Source: Legionella sp. MW5194 (GTDB lineage: Bacteria > Pseudomonadota > Gammaproteobacteria > Legionellales > Legionellaceae). From it: 64,000 bases of DNA. Location of the stretch: contig NZ_CP045732.1 of the NCBI RefSeq assembly GCF_016864235.1, positions 1,550,001-1,614,000 of the forward strand, read 5' to 3'. Shown piece after piece: positions 35,901 through 43,972 of this stretch; positions within the stretch are counted from its first letter, which is position 1; each line of letters starts with the position of its first letter. Made by a program: the position numbers and the translations under genes. The notes under the pieces are model-generated. The model was not told the origin of the DNA. It saw only the letters and a list, made by a program, of their open reading frames with translations, and did no database searches.

Positions 35901-36051
35901 AAGCAGCCGTCACCTGAATCGTGGGCGGAACCACCTGCGGGTATTGTTCGACTGGCAGATTGAAATAGGACAGGCCGCCGACGAGTACGATAATGATCGA
36001 AATGACCGTGGCAAAAATAGGTCTGTCAATAAAAAAATGCGCGATTCTCAT
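32920..36051 (-). CDS. RND efflux transporter, AcrB/MexB (HAE1) type
   Basis: This 1043-residue proton-driven inner-membrane pump exports drugs and amphiphiles through an AcrAB-TolC-like complex. The N terminus (IDRPIFATVISIIIVLVGGL), the twelve-helix layout with two large periplasmic loops, and VVDDAIVVVENMERN with the Asp pair in TM4 are diagnostic. The C-terminal half repeats with GLACKNAILIVEFA. The length matches AcrB. It is the second gene after its adaptor (28-base gap). No outer-membrane channel gene is adjacent, so it probably uses a TolC encoded elsewhere. Confidence 0.95.
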   Translation of the reverse strand: MRIAHFFIDRPIFATVISIIIVLVGGLSYFNLPVEQYPQVVPPTIQVTAAYPGANANTVADTVATPIEQEINGVEGMLYMSSQSTDDGQMRLTITFQLGTNLDQAQVLVQNRVAIAEAKLPEEVRRLGVTTAKNSPDLLLVINLYSPNGQYDQTFIGNYAVLQIRDRIKRIEGVGDVRLFGASEYAMRLWLNPDLIDSYELTPNDVLEALRSQNIQVASGALNRQPQKKQYGIEYNIETQGRLIKPEEFENIIIKSGEGGRILRLKDIGRVELGSQDYLTRGYLGKYPAVALPVFQRPGTNALATTDAIIAAMNDLSTRFPKGIDYKIAYNPTEFVRESIHEVSNTIFEAIVLVVLVILVFLQSWRAAIIPVVAIPISLIGTFAVMQAIGFSLNYLTLFGLVLAIGIVVDDAIVVVENMERNIEAGLAVRDAARKTMSEVGSALVAIGLVLIAVFLPTIFLKGISGRFYQQFGTTVSVATAISVFVSLTLSPALAALLLKAHHHTESETIPVFKRPLLAFNRFLQSVSKRYGKTISTLTRRASVVLVVYLLLISLTGLLFYFVPRGFIPKQDQGYFIVSIQLPPGASLSRTDQVVQMAIAKLLETPGIANAVAFTGFSGATFSNSSNAAAIFPVMSSFRERERLGLSYNDMLATLRQKLNTIKEAMIVVIPPPPVRGIGNAGGFKMMIQDRGGRGIEVLTEAVATLAEQANKSQAATSVFTFFENSTPRIRLQLDREKAERLGVPVARITEALEVYLGSIFINDFNYLGRTFRVIAQADSEYRHTADDLLRIKVRNNQGEMVPIGSVATMENTVGPTRWPRYNLYNAIDLLGDIAPGYSTGDTLTTMENLAAQYLPDGIGYEWTEIAYQQKAVGHTAIIAFVLSVIFVFLVLAALYESWILPLAVILIVPMCLFSSMLGIKLLGMENNIMSQIGFIILIGLACKNAILIVEFARKLELDGANRWKAAILAAKLRLRPILMTSFAFILGVFPLVIAAGAGAEMRRALGVAVFSGMLGVTFFGLIFTPVFYVLTSRFSRHNRPKT

Positions 36052-36079
36052 GCAATCGATCCTTGTCCAGTCAGCATTA

Positions 36080-37189
36080 TCAGTGATCTTCGCTTAAGGG
36101 AATTGGCACCGGCTTTACTTCCTGATCCGGGGCGCGGATTCGCTGGATGCCATTGATGACAACCCACTCATTGCCTTTTAATCCTTTTTTTATCACATAA
36201 AAGCCGCTGTCACGCTGAGGACCCAAGTCAACATAAACGCGCTGAACCCGGTTTTTATCATCCACGACATAGACGTATTTACGGGTTTGTTCGGTATTAA
36301 TGGCTTTGTCCGGCAGAAGCAGGGCTTCATACTCGGCACTGCCACTCAAACGTGCCCGGCCAAACAAGCCGGGGTAGATAATGCCGTCGGGATTAGGAAC
36401 AATGGCCCGCGATTGTACCGTGCCTGTGCCGGTATCAACGACGTTATCCATGAAATCCATTTTGCCCTGATGGATAAAATCCTGCTCATCCTGAAGTTTG
36501 ATGTGAATCGTACTGCCGCCTTCCTCTGTGCGCAAACCGTGTCCAGACTTCGTGAGACGAATGTATTTTAATAGCTCGTTCTGGCTGGTTTCAAAATAAA
36601 AATGGATGGGATCAGTGGATACCACGCGCGTTAAAACCGTCTCATTCATGCGGATGAGATTACCGACGCTGACAAAATAACGGCTGATTTTGCCGCTTAT
36701 CGGCGATTTGATTTCGGTGTATTCAAGATTGAGCTTTGCTTCATCAAGCCGTGTTTGCGCGGTTTGCATTTCCTGCCAGCGTTGATCAATGACTTCGTTG
36801 GAAATAAAACTTTCCTTTTTTAACTGGGTGGCGCGCTCGTATTGACGTTTGGCTAAAACCAGCTGGGCTTCAGCCCGTGTTAAGGCATAACGGAAAGGGC
36901 GTTGGTCGATGATGAAAAGCACCTCGCCTTTTTCCACTCGTTGGCCGTCTTTAAAGCGAATGGCATCCAGGTAACCGGTAACCCGGGCGCGGATGTCCAC
37001 TTCTTCAATGGCCTGGAAACGGCCGGTGTATTCATCAAGATCAACAATTTTCTTTGTGAGCGGATGAGCGACGTCGACTTCCGCCGGCGCCGCGGTGTTG
37101 TTTGTCGGGGAAGAACCGCAGCCAGCGACTAGAAGAATCGACAATACTAACAGCAATAAAACGGGGAAGGGTAAAGGCTTCCTGTTCAT
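36080..37189 (-). CDS. RND efflux periplasmic adaptor (membrane fusion) lipoprotein
   Basis: This 369-residue AcrA/MexA-type adaptor is a lipoprotein, with an N-terminal signal and lipobox LLVAGC (Cys24). Lipoyl-like and barrel segments are visible: VDIRARVTGYLDAIRFKDGQ, VEKGEVLFIIDQRPF, the coiled-coil hairpin around residues 100-145, and YTEIKSPISGKISRYFVSVG. The C terminus carries the membrane-proximal domain (RVYVDLGPQRDSGF). The ATG has an AAGGATG site. It is the first gene of the pump operon. Confidence 0.93.
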   Translation of the reverse strand: MNRKPLPFPVLLLLVLSILLVAGCGSSPTNNTAAPAEVDVAHPLTKKIVDLDEYTGRFQAIEEVDIRARVTGYLDAIRFKDGQRVEKGEVLFIIDQRPFRYALTRAEAQLVLAKRQYERATQLKKESFISNEVIDQRWQEMQTAQTRLDEAKLNLEYTEIKSPISGKISRYFVSVGNLIRMNETVLTRVVSTDPIHFYFETSQNELLKYIRLTKSGHGLRTEEGGSTIHIKLQDEQDFIHQGKMDFMDNVVDTGTGTVQSRAIVPNPDGIIYPGLFGRARLSGSAEYEALLLPDKAINTEQTRKYVYVVDDKNRVQRVYVDLGPQRDSGFYVIKKGLKGNEWVVINGIQRIRAPDQEVKPVPIPLSEDH

Positions 37190-37374
37190 TGATGGACATC
37201 CTTGTTCTGGTCAAAAGACTTGAATACTCCATTATCATACCTTTATCCGCTGCCGATTTGAAATAACGGCTAACGAGTAGCCATCGGACGCACGCCATTG
37301 ATCATCGAAAAAGCACACATAAAAACAAAAACTGAACAACTTACATTTAAAAAAAGCGCACTGTTTTTAATAAG

Positions 37375-37394
37375 CTTAATAATTACTTAAGCTT
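37375..37394 (+). promoter_or_regulatory. Candidate PmrA box upstream of the giant coiled-coil gene
   Basis: CTTAATAAT, two bases, then CTTAAGCTT. This is a tandem half-site arrangement with an 11-base period that agrees with the Legionella PmrA consensus (cTTAATatT-N2-cTTAATatT) at 15 of 18 half-site positions by eye. It lies 43 bases before the ATG, with possible -10 elements at 37400-37405 and 37407-37412. PmrA controls many Dot/Icm effector genes. The rest of 37190-37436 holds no gene. Confidence 0.5.
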
Positions 37395-37436
37395 CATCCT
37401 ATAAAGTATACCCATCATTAAGCTTGGGGTAAGTCT

Positions 37437-40400
37437 ATGGGACGTCGAGCATCAGGAAAGCCTTTTACAACTATCGCTGACAGTGGTTTTGGTCAGTTTT
37501 TAAACCGTCTTGAACGCAAGATTGTAGCCTTGCAGAAAGAGTATGCGAGCGCCCCCCACTCACGGGAATTAAGCTATGCCAAATCGCAAGTGGCTGCCGT
37601 GGCCGCGACGGTGGCAGCCCTGAAAGAGAAGGTATTGCCTGAGTTTGAATCCGGCAAAAACCCTGATACTCTCACCTGGTACGGCATCAAAAACACGATT
37701 GAAGACATTTCTAAAAAACACATGGATGTGTTTTCTACACCTGAGCAGGCGGTAATCAAAGCCATTCAAAAGAATGTTGAGACGCTTTTTAAAAATGCCT
37801 GTAAAGCTGGGAAGATAAAAAGCATCAATGCTGACACAATCGATGATTTCCGCAACTATTTTAAAGAAGAATTGAGAAAGACAAACATCCTGGAAAGTGT
37901 GCTCGCCATTCCAGGAGTGGATCTGGAATCCATCCTGAAACAGGTCGATACTTTCATTGATGAATGGGATTTTAGCAGCTCAAAACCAGAAGACTTTAAA
38001 AAAGCACTACCAAAATTACTGAATGGTAACCCCCCCTATATGTTTTTGGTCGCGCACCCCATGAGCTATGCTCTGGCTGTCGATTGTTGGTACGGCCTGA
38101 AGACGATGCCGCAATCCATTGATGAATTATTCTCCTTTTTAAACCCTGATGCGCTGAAAATCAAAATTCCCGGCTTATTTGCGGCCTCTCACACGCCGGG
38201 ACAGGGTGAGGCGAAGCATTATGTGTTTAAAATGGAATTCAGCAATCAATCCATCACCCTCGATTTTCAGTCCCTGTTCAGCAATAACCGCGGCATGGCC
38301 GACGATCTCATTAAGGCCGGTCTTGCCGACTATTTAACGAAGTCGGCAGACACTGAAGAAGGACTCGCTGAAGCGAAAACTCAGGGTGAAAAAAAGGCCC
38401 GCTTTGAGAAAGCCCAACGCGGCCTGGATGAGCTGACACAAGAGTTTAATGAGCAATACGCCCGGGCTTCTAAACCCTTGACGTTAGAAGGGCACTCCCA
38501 TGCCAGTCAGGCGGCTTTGCTGCATGAGCAGAGTGAGTGGATACACAAAGTGATTGCTTCGGCTGACGCGACGTTAAGAGAACTGCAGCAGCAAATGGCC
38601 AGTTTAACCTCCAGTGGCGTCGTGGGTGAAGAGGATATCCCGGAGTACTTTATAACAACTACGCCCCTGGAACTGGTTCCTGCACGATTAATTCTTAAGG
38701 CAGCGTATGCGAAGGCTGTAAAAGACATTGAGGAAAAACAAGCCGGTCTTAAGCAACTACAAAGTCAATTGCAAGATCAGGTACCGGCCATTCACAAAGC
38801 CTGGTATGAGGCTGAACTGACGTTTAATAAAGAGCAAAGTGCCGCGGTAGGGAGGACTCTGGATGCGATCAATGCTGATTTGGATAAGCTTAATACCACT
38901 CGTTCTCTTGAGCCGAAGGAAGTTGAGCAGCAAGTAGCGATGTTGAAGAATGAGTTATTAGCAGTGGACAGTGATCTTGAGCGTTTGGCCCTGCATCAGA
39001 AGTCTGTAGACCAACTCGAAAATCCCGTCCCGGTTCGCGATAGCGGTCTGCTTCAGGCGTCTTATCCTGCATTAAACGATGAAATCAACGCCTTGTACAA
39101 CCCGCAAAGAGACACAAGAGCCGCCCTGAATGAGCGCATAGCCCACTTGCGGCTCGATGTTTTACGTCACCGTGACGAGATGGTATTTCAATTAAAAAAA
39201 GCACAATCTGCACTGGAGTTTTTAGAAAGCATGCGTTCAACCAACATCGAAAGTATCAAGCAGCATTATGCCGAGAAACAAAAGCAGTTGTCTGATGAGG
39301 AAAAGCAATTACACACGCTGATGCAGCAGGCTTTGGAGACAGACAAGACGTTGTCTAAAACTGAGCAGGATCGACAGCGGCATGAAAAAATGATTCAGGA
39401 TTATGAAAGAGCTCTTCCTGAACAATGGCGGCAGATGAAAGAATCAGCCACCGCAGTGGCTGGATTAATCGAAAAAACAGATGGTACTGCTTTATCTGCG
39501 AATTTTACTTCCGTTAAAGAACTGACTGATTTTAAAGTGGCCGCTGAAGCGAAATACGAAGCATTCAATGGCGCTCTGGATACATGGAAAATCCAATCGC
39601 AAGCCTACCCAGACACGGTAGACGCCGATTTACAGGTAATGGAAAAAATCGAAAAATGCTTCATGAAAAACAAACTCATCATTGATTTTGAGGCCATGGG
39701 GAATATTGAGGGGTTCAAGCTTGGGCTCTTTGACCCCTTCAAAAAAAGCTTTAACATGTTGTTGACCTTTTTGGATGCCAAGCCTGATCAAATTGAGAGT
39801 TTATGGAAATTCAAACAAAAGCAAGGCAACCTGGATGTCAATTCTCAAGAGTACCAGTATTCTCTTGTTTTATTTAATAATTTATGCGTTGCGAAAAGAA
39901 AGTCCCTTGAGGAAAAAGCGCACACCAGAGCCCTGGCTCTGGCATGGCAACCGCAAGAGACGGCATTTGGGCTGGAAAAAAAGAATTTTGACACACGCTA
40001 TGCAGGCTTGTGCTTGATTGTCGAAGACCAGAACAATTCGGAAAAGGCCATTGTAACGCTTAACCAGGACTTTTCGTCACTAAGTGCAGAACGCAAAAAA
40101 CAGGAAGCGCTTATTATTGCATCGAAAAAGACCATTGACGAGCTGAAGCCTAATGTCGAAATAATTGGATTAATTATTCAATTGACAGAAGGAATCGCGG
40201 GTCTCGGAGAAAAAATCAATCAGTCTGATGCTGAAAATAGCATCAAGGCTTTGTATGATCAGTATCACCAATTATCGGCCACTTACCAGTTGTTGTTGGC
40301 AACATTAAACGGTATTTCCAATCACAAGGATTATGAAGCCAATCGGCTTAGCATCGAAAAACAATTGGCGGCGAATCGTGGGCAATTGCAAATGCTTGCC

Positions 40401-41834
40401 CGCTCATTGATTAACAAGCACCTTGAGGCTGTTAAAATCGACGCCGTTCAATTGAAAAAGGAATTGGCAGATCTTGGTTTACAAAGCACCAACAGCCAAT
40501 CCAGCGACGCGCCGGAGCGTCTGAATGAGGCCTCTGTTTTGCTGACGAGTCATGAGGTTTTACTTAAAAAACTTTTGCGATTGCAGGAAAAACATCAGGA
40601 GTTCGCCTTGAAGCTCGGTGTTTTAAAAGATGAGGTTCTGATAGAAGAGTATGAAAATGAGCAACCGCTTGAGGTGGTTGCTGAGGAAAGCGTGAAAATC
40701 AGTGCCCAATTGGTAAAAGACAGTCAAGCGCTCCTGGCAGCCATTTCTAACAAGGTTAAGCAGTACACTGATTCACTGAAATTTAAGTATCACAGCCTCA
40801 AAGAGGATAAAGAACAACAAGAGCAGAGGAAAGAAGTTGAGGCCTATCTGGTTAAAATAAAAGCGCCTCTGAATGAGTTGACAAAGACGATCTCTGAATC
40901 AGCGCTTAAAGGGAACCTTCAGGAATCACTGGACACTGTAAAGCAAAACATTTCCACGCTGAATCAGGCAATGCATGATAACCAGCAGATTCTTGAGCAA
41001 ACGCAGCGGCACATAGCCAGTCGTGTTAAAGTCATGGATGAATACCTGGGCTTATTCGGCGAAGACGGGTATGAGGCCCAACGTGCTGAACGTTTCTTTG
41101 TTAAAGACTTCTTCTTCTCATCGGAAGACGCTGAAAAACGTAAAACTTACCTGGGTAAACTCCGCGACCTGTTGCGTGAGTTTAAAGAGAAAGGGAATCT
41201 GGAGACCTTTAATCGACTCTATGAACTGGTTGAACGTGGCCGAAATGAATTTCCGGGCTTAACGTTGCGGCCTATGCTGAGGCGTTTGCTGGTGGCATTG
41301 CAGGAAAGAAGACAAGACTTTTCGGAGGAGTTAATCCAACTCAACAACGATGAGGAAAACTCATCATCGAGAAGGATTGGCAAAAATGAGGTGAGTGAGG
41401 CGCTTAGGGTCCTGTATGGCAGAATTGATGCGATGAGGAACTATGAGAAATTGCAGAATCACTCGGAGACAGTGGTGAGTGCGGTTAATCGCGTCTCCCA
41501 AAAACTAAAGGATCGTCTCGATGATTTTGTCGGAGCGAAGCTTGACGATGGCAAGCAGGTCACTGCGCAGGAACTGGGCTCGTTTACTGACGAAATGAGG
41601 GATATTCTACGCAGCGAAGACGACAAAATGCACAGCGAACGTTCCTGGTTTGCTCCGGTGGTAGCCAACATCGTCGCTGGACTTTTCACGCTCGGCATTG
41701 CCTTGGGCATTAAACTGGCTCGATCCAAGTCAACCCAAGGGTATGCGGCCTTCTTTATGGACAAGACTCAACGTGAGAAGAACGTTGATCAGGTTGATGA
41801 GGCATTGGAGCAGTTGGCAGCGCCCGCCGCTTAA
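37437..41834 (+). CDS. 1465-residue coiled-coil protein with a C-terminal membrane segment, candidate Dot/Icm effector
   Basis: No family is recognised. Residues 1 to about 290 look globular (for example MGRRASGKPFTTIADSGFGQ and YMFLVAHPMSYALAVDCWYG). From about residue 300 to 1390 the protein is Glu/Lys/Gln/Leu-rich with long heptad-like coiled coils (LRELQQQMASL, LKQLQSQLQDQ). A hydrophobic helix at about 1407-1428 (ANIVAGLFTLGIALGIKL) precedes a charged tail of about 37 residues ending DQVDEALEQLAAPAA, with acidic residues as in Dot/Icm signals. Large coiled-coil proteins with C-terminal anchors are common among Legionella effectors acting on host membrane traffic. It has its own possible PmrA-controlled promoter and a strong terminator. 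Confidence 0.6.
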   Translation: MGRRASGKPFTTIADSGFGQFLNRLERKIVALQKEYASAPHSRELSYAKSQVAAVAATVAALKEKVLPEFESGKNPDTLTWYGIKNTIEDISKKHMDVFSTPEQAVIKAIQKNVETLFKNACKAGKIKSINADTIDDFRNYFKEELRKTNILESVLAIPGVDLESILKQVDTFIDEWDFSSSKPEDFKKALPKLLNGNPPYMFLVAHPMSYALAVDCWYGLKTMPQSIDELFSFLNPDALKIKIPGLFAASHTPGQGEAKHYVFKMEFSNQSITLDFQSLFSNNRGMADDLIKAGLADYLTKSADTEEGLAEAKTQGEKKARFEKAQRGLDELTQEFNEQYARASKPLTLEGHSHASQAALLHEQSEWIHKVIASADATLRELQQQMASLTSSGVVGEEDIPEYFITTTPLELVPARLILKAAYAKAVKDIEEKQAGLKQLQSQLQDQVPAIHKAWYEAELTFNKEQSAAVGRTLDAINADLDKLNTTRSLEPKEVEQQVAMLKNELLAVDSDLERLALHQKSVDQLENPVPVRDSGLLQASYPALNDEINALYNPQRDTRAALNERIAHLRLDVLRHRDEMVFQLKKAQSALEFLESMRSTNIESIKQHYAEKQKQLSDEEKQLHTLMQQALETDKTLSKTEQDRQRHEKMIQDYERALPEQWRQMKESATAVAGLIEKTDGTALSANFTSVKELTDFKVAAEAKYEAFNGALDTWKIQSQAYPDTVDADLQVMEKIEKCFMKNKLIIDFEAMGNIEGFKLGLFDPFKKSFNMLLTFLDAKPDQIESLWKFKQKQGNLDVNSQEYQYSLVLFNNLCVAKRKSLEEKAHTRALALAWQPQETAFGLEKKNFDTRYAGLCLIVEDQNNSEKAIVTLNQDFSSLSAERKKQEALIIASKKTIDELKPNVEIIGLIIQLTEGIAGLGEKINQSDAENSIKALYDQYHQLSATYQLLLATLNGISNHKDYEANRLSIEKQLAANRGQLQMLARSLINKHLEAVKIDAVQLKKELADLGLQSTNSQSSDAPERLNEASVLLTSHEVLLKKLLRLQEKHQEFALKLGVLKDEVLIEEYENEQPLEVVAEESVKISAQLVKDSQALLAAISNKVKQYTDSLKFKYHSLKEDKEQQEQRKEVEAYLVKIKAPLNELTKTISESALKGNLQESLDTVKQNISTLNQAMHDNQQILEQTQRHIASRVKVMDEYLGLFGEDGYEAQRAERFFVKDFFFSSEDAEKRKTYLGKLRDLLREFKEKGNLETFNRLYELVERGRNEFPGLTLRPMLRRLLVALQERRQDFSEELIQLNNDEENSSSRRIGKNEVSEALRVLYGRIDAMRNYEKLQNHSETVVSAVNRVSQKLKDRLDDFVGAKLDDGKQVTAQELGSFTDEMRDILRSEDDKMHSERSWFAPVVANIVAGLFTLGIALGIKLARSKSTQGYAAFFMDKTQREKNVDQVDEALEQLAAPAA

Positions 41835-41841
41835 ATCAGGG

Positions 41842-41873
41842 ATTGTTGGGGGTAACCCCAACAATCTTTTTTT
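41842..41873 (+). terminator. Intrinsic terminator of the giant coiled-coil gene
   Basis: ATTGTTGGGG (41842-41851) and CCCCAACAAT (41856-41865) form a perfect 10-base stem with a GTAA loop, followed by C and seven T. It marks the gene as a single transcription unit. Confidence 0.93.
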
Positions 41874-41876
41874 CTA

Positions 41877-42995
41877 TTACGACGGCTGCGCTAAGGATTG
41901 AATCACGGCACCCAGGAAACGGGTGGCTTCACCGCCGGTAACGGCACGGTGATCAAAACTTAAGGATAAGGGCAATAGACGGTGCGATTTGACCGCCCCG
42001 TTTTCAACCACAGCCCCCTGATAAAGGCGGCCGACCGCCAAAATGGCTACCATGGGCGGCACTATAATGGGGCTTGCAAACTTTCCTGAGAATTTACCGA
42101 AATTTGATAAGGTAATGGTTGCTCCCTTCAATTTCTCCGGTGCAACGGCCCGATCCCGTACCGCCTGTTTGTATTCATTGATGATTTGACGTAATTCATG
42201 CGGCGCACATCGCTCTGCGCCGTGGATAACGGGCACAAACAAGCCTTCGTCACTGTCCATGGCCAAACCTAAATGCACCTCGTCGAAACATTTGCGTGCG
42301 CCATGCTGAGTATTAAACCAGGCGTTGAGTGCCGGCTCCACCTTGCAGGCGTCGCAGATGGCCCGGATAAGGCGGGCCGTGATGTCATTGCCGTCCTTCC
42401 AGCACTCAATGTCCGCTTCATCAAAAATACTGACGGGGACGACATCCTGATGCGATTGCACCATGCTGTTTAACATGGCACGGCGCACACCGCGCAGCGG
42501 TTCAAAGCCTTCGGGTAAAACGCTTTGTTTATTGGCCGCGGCTTCCACATCCTGACGGGTAATAACCCCGTGCTCACCGGTACCGGTAATTGCCTGCAGG
42601 TTGACGCCCAGCTTTTTAGCCAGCATTTTAACCGCAGGTGTTGCCTTGATGCGCTGCGTGTTGCTGCGGCTTGCTCCAATAGTGAAATGGTCTTCGCTGA
42701 TTTCGCTGCTTTCTTCAAGGTTGCCTACCACGGTGCCCTTGTCGGCTTTTTTTACGCCCTCACTGGCCGCAAAGCCCACCAGCGGTTCGCCGGTTTTGAT
42801 GACGTCGCCTGGTTTCCCGAACAGTTTGACGATGGTGCCTGCCTCGGGACAGGGTACATCGACAACCGCTTTGGCGGTTTCCATGGAGACCAGCGGTTGA
42901 TCGGCTTTGACGGTATCGCCTTCCTTGACAAACCACTCGTGTATTTCGGCATCCGGCAGACCTTCGCCCAGATCAGGTAAATTAAAAATGTTCAT
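41877..42995 (-). CDS. pdhC: 2-oxoacid dehydrogenase E2 (dihydrolipoamide acyltransferase)
   Basis: E2 transfers the acyl group from lipoate to CoA in a pyruvate or branched-chain 2-oxoacid dehydrogenase complex. The 372-residue product has one lipoyl domain (residues 1 to about 78, lipoyl Lys in SMETAKAVVDVP), a subunit-binding domain (TPAVKMLAKKLGVNLQAITGTGEHG) and a catalytic domain ending SLSFDHRAVTGGEATRFLG. The usual DHRxxDG is DHRAVTGG here, without the second Asp. I chose the ATG at 42995 for its GGAG site inside the end of the E1-beta gene; a GTG at 43001 has no usable site. No lipoamide dehydrogenase gene is adjacent. Confidence 0.88.
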   Translation of the reverse strand: MNIFNLPDLGEGLPDAEIHEWFVKEGDTVKADQPLVSMETAKAVVDVPCPEAGTIVKLFGKPGDVIKTGEPLVGFAASEGVKKADKGTVVGNLEESSEISEDHFTIGASRSNTQRIKATPAVKMLAKKLGVNLQAITGTGEHGVITRQDVEAAANKQSVLPEGFEPLRGVRRAMLNSMVQSHQDVVPVSIFDEADIECWKDGNDITARLIRAICDACKVEPALNAWFNTQHGARKCFDEVHLGLAMDSDEGLFVPVIHGAERCAPHELRQIINEYKQAVRDRAVAPEKLKGATITLSNFGKFSGKFASPIIVPPMVAILAVGRLYQGAVVENGAVKSHRLLPLSLSFDHRAVTGGEATRFLGAVIQSLAQPS

Positions 42996-42997
42996 GG

Positions 42998-43972
42998 TCA
43001 CTCCATTATGCTTAAGACGCTGTCTTTGATTCGTTTGACGCTGGGAATGTAGTGTTTTTCCAGCTGGAAGTAAGGCATAACCACATCATACCCGGTAACG
43101 CGCTGAACCGGGGCAAGCAGGGCATCCATCGCCTGTTCCATAATCTGGGCAGAGATTTCCGCACCCACACCGCCTGTTTTCGCGCCTTCATGGACAATCA
43201 CACAACGGCCGGTTTTTTCAACGGAAGCGAGAATGGTTTCAATGTCCAAGGGCTTGATTGTCGCCACATCAATGACTTCACAGGAAATGCCTTCTTCCGC
43301 CAATTGCGCGGCGGCCTGTTGCGTTTCATGCATGCTTGCGCCCCAGCTGATGAGTGTGACGTCCTCGCCTTCTTTTAAGGTAAAACATTGGCCTAAGGGT
43401 AGGGCTTCGCCGTTGTCTTCCACGGGTTGTTTAACCAGGCGATAAATGCGCTTGGGTTCAAGGAAAATCACCGGGTCCGGATTACGGATGGCGGCCAGCA
43501 GCAAGCCATACGCTCTCTTTGGCGATGAAGGGATAACCACTTGCAATCCGGGGATATGGGCAAACAAGGCCTCGGTGCTTTCAGAATGATGTTCAGGGGC
43601 GCGGATACCGCCGCCAAATGGCGCCCTGAACACCAGCGGGCAATGCAGGCGGCCGCGGGTGCGGTTTCGCATTCTGGCTGCATGGGAGATGATTTGGTTC
43701 ATCGCGGGGTAAATAAAACCCATGAACTGAAATTCAGCCACTGGCTTTAATCCCTGCACCGACATGCCGATGGCCAAGCCTGCAATCATGGATTCTGCGA
43801 GCGGCGAATCAAACACGCGGTGTTCACCAAAACGTTCCTGCAGATTGACGGTGGCGCGAAACACGCCGCCGTTTTTACCGACGTCTTCGCCGAAAACGAC
43901 GACATTTTCATCCTGTTGCAATTCATAGGCCAGGGCTTGCGTCACCGCTTCAATCAAGGTTATATCAGGCAT
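42998..43972 (-). CDS. pdhB: 2-oxoacid dehydrogenase E1 component, beta subunit
   Basis: This 324-residue partner of E1-alpha forms the thiamine-diphosphate-dependent decarboxylase. Conserved segments are EDVGKNGGVFRATVNLQERFG, RVFDSPLAESMIAGLAIGMS, AEFQFMGFIYPAMNQIISHA, RAPFGGGIRAPEHHSES and VIPSSPKRAYGLLLAAI, then the transketolase C-terminal domain (VIVHEGAKTGGVGAE). Its start overlaps the E1-alpha stop by eight bases. The sequence alone does not settle whether the complex uses pyruvate, acetoin or branched-chain acids. Confidence 0.93.
   Translation of the reverse strand: MPDITLIEAVTQALAYELQQDENVVVFGEDVGKNGGVFRATVNLQERFGEHRVFDSPLAESMIAGLAIGMSVQGLKPVAEFQFMGFIYPAMNQIISHAARMRNRTRGRLHCPLVFRAPFGGGIRAPEHHSESTEALFAHIPGLQVVIPSSPKRAYGLLLAAIRNPDPVIFLEPKRIYRLVKQPVEDNGEALPLGQCFTLKEGEDVTLISWGASMHETQQAAAQLAEEGISCEVIDVATIKPLDIETILASVEKTGRCVIVHEGAKTGGVGAEISAQIMEQAMDALLAPVQRVTGYDVVMPYFQLEKHYIPSVKRIKDSVLSIME

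Noticed and set aside
37361-37383. TTTAATAAG-CTTAATAAT as the PmrA tandem site
   Set aside because: The two half-sites have a 9-base period. The pair starting at 37375 has the expected 11-base period and fits better.
42525-42980. 151-codon plus-strand frame inside the E2 gene
   Set aside because: Antisense to a lipoyl-domain coding region; no independent support.
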